Below, one piece after another: positions 23,663 to 24,374 of a stretch of DNA of 24,374 nt. The stretch comes from CBDUVZ01 sp965370805. GTDB taxonomy: Bacteria > Hydrothermota > Tepidihabitantia > Tepidihabitantales > Tepidihabitantaceae. The stretch is taken from NCBI GenBank assembly GCA_965370805.1, contig CBDUVZ010000036.1, positions 1-24,374 of the forward strand, in the 5' to 3' direction. A program made the position numbers and the translations under genes. The stretch's first letter is position 1, and each line of letters opens with the position of its first letter. The notes beneath the pieces are model-generated. The model did no database searches, had not been told where the DNA came from, and was given only the letters and a program-made list of their open reading frames with translations.

Positions 23663-24046
23663 TTACGGCCCGGTCGGCGCCGGGATCGTAAACACCCGGT
23701 CCCGAATCGCGTCCAGCACATCGCGGTCCAGGCCCTTCTGCGCCCACGCGTCCACCAACTGCTGCGCCGCCGCCATCAGCGTCTTGCCGCTGTATGTCCG
23801 GTCCGCCTTCCATAACTGCCGGGCGAAGTTCAGGTAGCTGACCGAATTCCTGATCGGAGCCCTGGCCTGCCCCATCACCTGCTTGGTCGCGTCCTCAATC
23901 TGGGACTGCTCCAGGAACATCTCCCGGGCGCGCTTCCGCATCGTCGGCAACTCTTCCTCCAGGATTTCCTTCACCCGTACCGGCTTCATCTTCCGATTCC
24001 ATTTCTCGAACCTGTCTTCGGCCGACTTCACTGACGATACTCGCAT
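23663..24046 (-). CDS. unrecognised small helical protein, copy 1 of a tandem pair
   Basis: 127 aa, family not recognised. It is rich in charged residues and predicted mostly helical: KSAEDRFEKWNRKMKPVRVK, EILEEELPTMRKRAREMFLE, then NSVSYLNFARQLWKADRTYSG, ending DAIRDRVFTIPAPTGP. No signal peptide, membrane segment or cysteine is seen. I chose ATG 24046 because GGAGGAGGAG lies directly upstream. A longer reading to 24208 would be made only of repeat-derived residues (such as NHGWTRIDTDE) and is rejected. It has its own GNRA terminator. A second copy follows immediately upstream on the same strand and is cut by the window edge. Confidence 0.7.
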   Translation of the reverse strand: MRVSSVKSAEDRFEKWNRKMKPVRVKEILEEELPTMRKRAREMFLEQSQIEDATKQVMGQARAPIRNSVSYLNFARQLWKADRTYSGKTLMAAAQQLVDAWAQKGLDRDVLDAIRDRVFTIPAPTGP

Positions 24047-24250
24047 TTTCTCCTCCTCCTCAATCTGCACTCTGACTTCCGACTTCCGGCCCTCATCCGT
24101 GTCTATCCGTGTCCATCCGTGGTTCACATTCCGGCCCGCTTCCGCAATTTGCACTTTGCTATTTGCACTCTGCAATTTGACTTCATCCGTGTCCATCCGT
24201 GGTTGCATCCTCTTCGTGCTCTTGGCGGTTGACTCACTTTGCGCAGGGGA
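24047..24250. repeat. third composite block of dispersed repeat words
   Basis: It contains CTGACTTCCGACTTCC (about 24072), 'CTATCCGTGTCCATCCGTGG' words at 24091-24125 and 24181-24205, GCAATTTGCACTTTGC-type words at 24146-24180, and TCTTCGTGCTCTTGGCGG near 24210. It separates the two copies of the small minus-strand gene. No gene of its own is visible. Confidence 0.8.
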
Positions 24251-24291
24251 CGGACTCGCGCCCGCCCCCCGCTTGTTCTTGTTGCGGTCGA

Positions 24292-24374
24292 TTACGGACC
24301 CGCCGGCGCCGGGATCGTGAATACCCGATCCCGTATCGCCTCAAGAACGCTCTGTACTAAGCCCTGAGCAGCCC
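24292..24374 (-). CDS. partial second copy of the small helical protein (C-terminus only)
   Basis: The last 27 codons of a gene running off the right edge read AAQGLVQSVLEAIRDRVFTI, then PAPAGP and TAA (stop at 24292-24294). They align directly with the end of the gene at 23663-24046 (…VLDAIRDRVFTIPAPTGP). Similarity continues past the stop (CGATTACGG and TTGCGCA stretches), so the duplicated unit includes the 3' flank. The conserved RDRVFTIPAP ending suggests it matters. Function unknown. Confidence 0.75.
   Translation of the reverse strand, partial: AAQGLVQSVLEAIRDRVFTIPAPAGP

Noticed and set aside
24047..24208. N-terminal extension of the small minus-strand gene
   Set aside because: The extension is repeat-word translation (NHGWTRIDTDE type). 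A strong GGAGGAG site places the start at 24046.

Overview
The window is about 24.4 kb of GC-rich bacterial DNA. Two large secreted proteins end in 'PNPFSRRVSL…' type C-terminal sorting domains, as used by type IX secretion in the FCB group. The gaps between genes are full of dispersed short repeat 'words', seen in many uncultivated lineages. Together these suggest an uncultivated FCB-related candidate phylum, such as WOR-3/Stahlbacteria or a neighbour. That placement is inference, because no rRNA or other phylogenetic marker was analysed. The metabolic genes point to an anaerobe that uses ferredoxin.

Layout. Positions 1-506 hold a 12-bp minisatellite and a block of dispersed repeats. Next come a secreted seven-repeat propeller protein (507-1943), a HicBA toxin-antitoxin pair (2025-2467) and a second repeat block (2468-3008). 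An unusual operon follows: hslU overlapping argF, then two tandem paralogous secreted beta-propeller proteins of about 900 aa (3009-10967), closed by a 12-bp GCAA hairpin. A secreted SIMPL-domain protein sits at 11112-11822.

The centre of interest is 11888-21002, one strand, tightly packed. A four-subunit 2-oxoacid:ferredoxin oxidoreductase (delta, alpha, beta, gamma) comes first. It is followed by an electron-transfer module: a GltD/NfnB-like NAD(P)H flavoprotein carrying extra ferredoxin domains, a small MvhD-like protein, an HdrC-HdrB fusion, an HdrA-MvhD fusion and a 55-aa zinc-ribbon protein. The HdrA gene is interrupted by an in-frame TGA exactly where the family has a conserved Cys in the 'DC-x-x-C-IL-x-PKM' motif. 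A hairpin with a GGTC loop lies 27 nt downstream. I read it as a selenocysteine codon and a bacterial SECIS, so 18368-20842 is one 824-residue selenoprotein.

On the minus strand are an orphan Phd-like antitoxin, sucD-sucC, and two tandem copies of an unrecognised small gene; the second is cut by the window edge. KOR plus succinyl-CoA ligase make the 2-oxoglutarate to succinyl-CoA to succinate segment of a TCA-type pathway. The Hdr module could exchange electrons between ferredoxin, NAD(P)H and a thiol/disulfide acceptor, perhaps by flavin-based bifurcation or confurcation.

Two themes run through the whole window. First, most transcription-unit starts carry a recognisable sigma70-type promoter of the form TTGACN, 16-17 bp, TANNNT, and several end so close to the start codon that leaderless mRNAs are likely. 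Second, the dispersed repeat words have entered the ends of several real genes: the propeller protein, argF, sucC and probably the KOR gamma gene.
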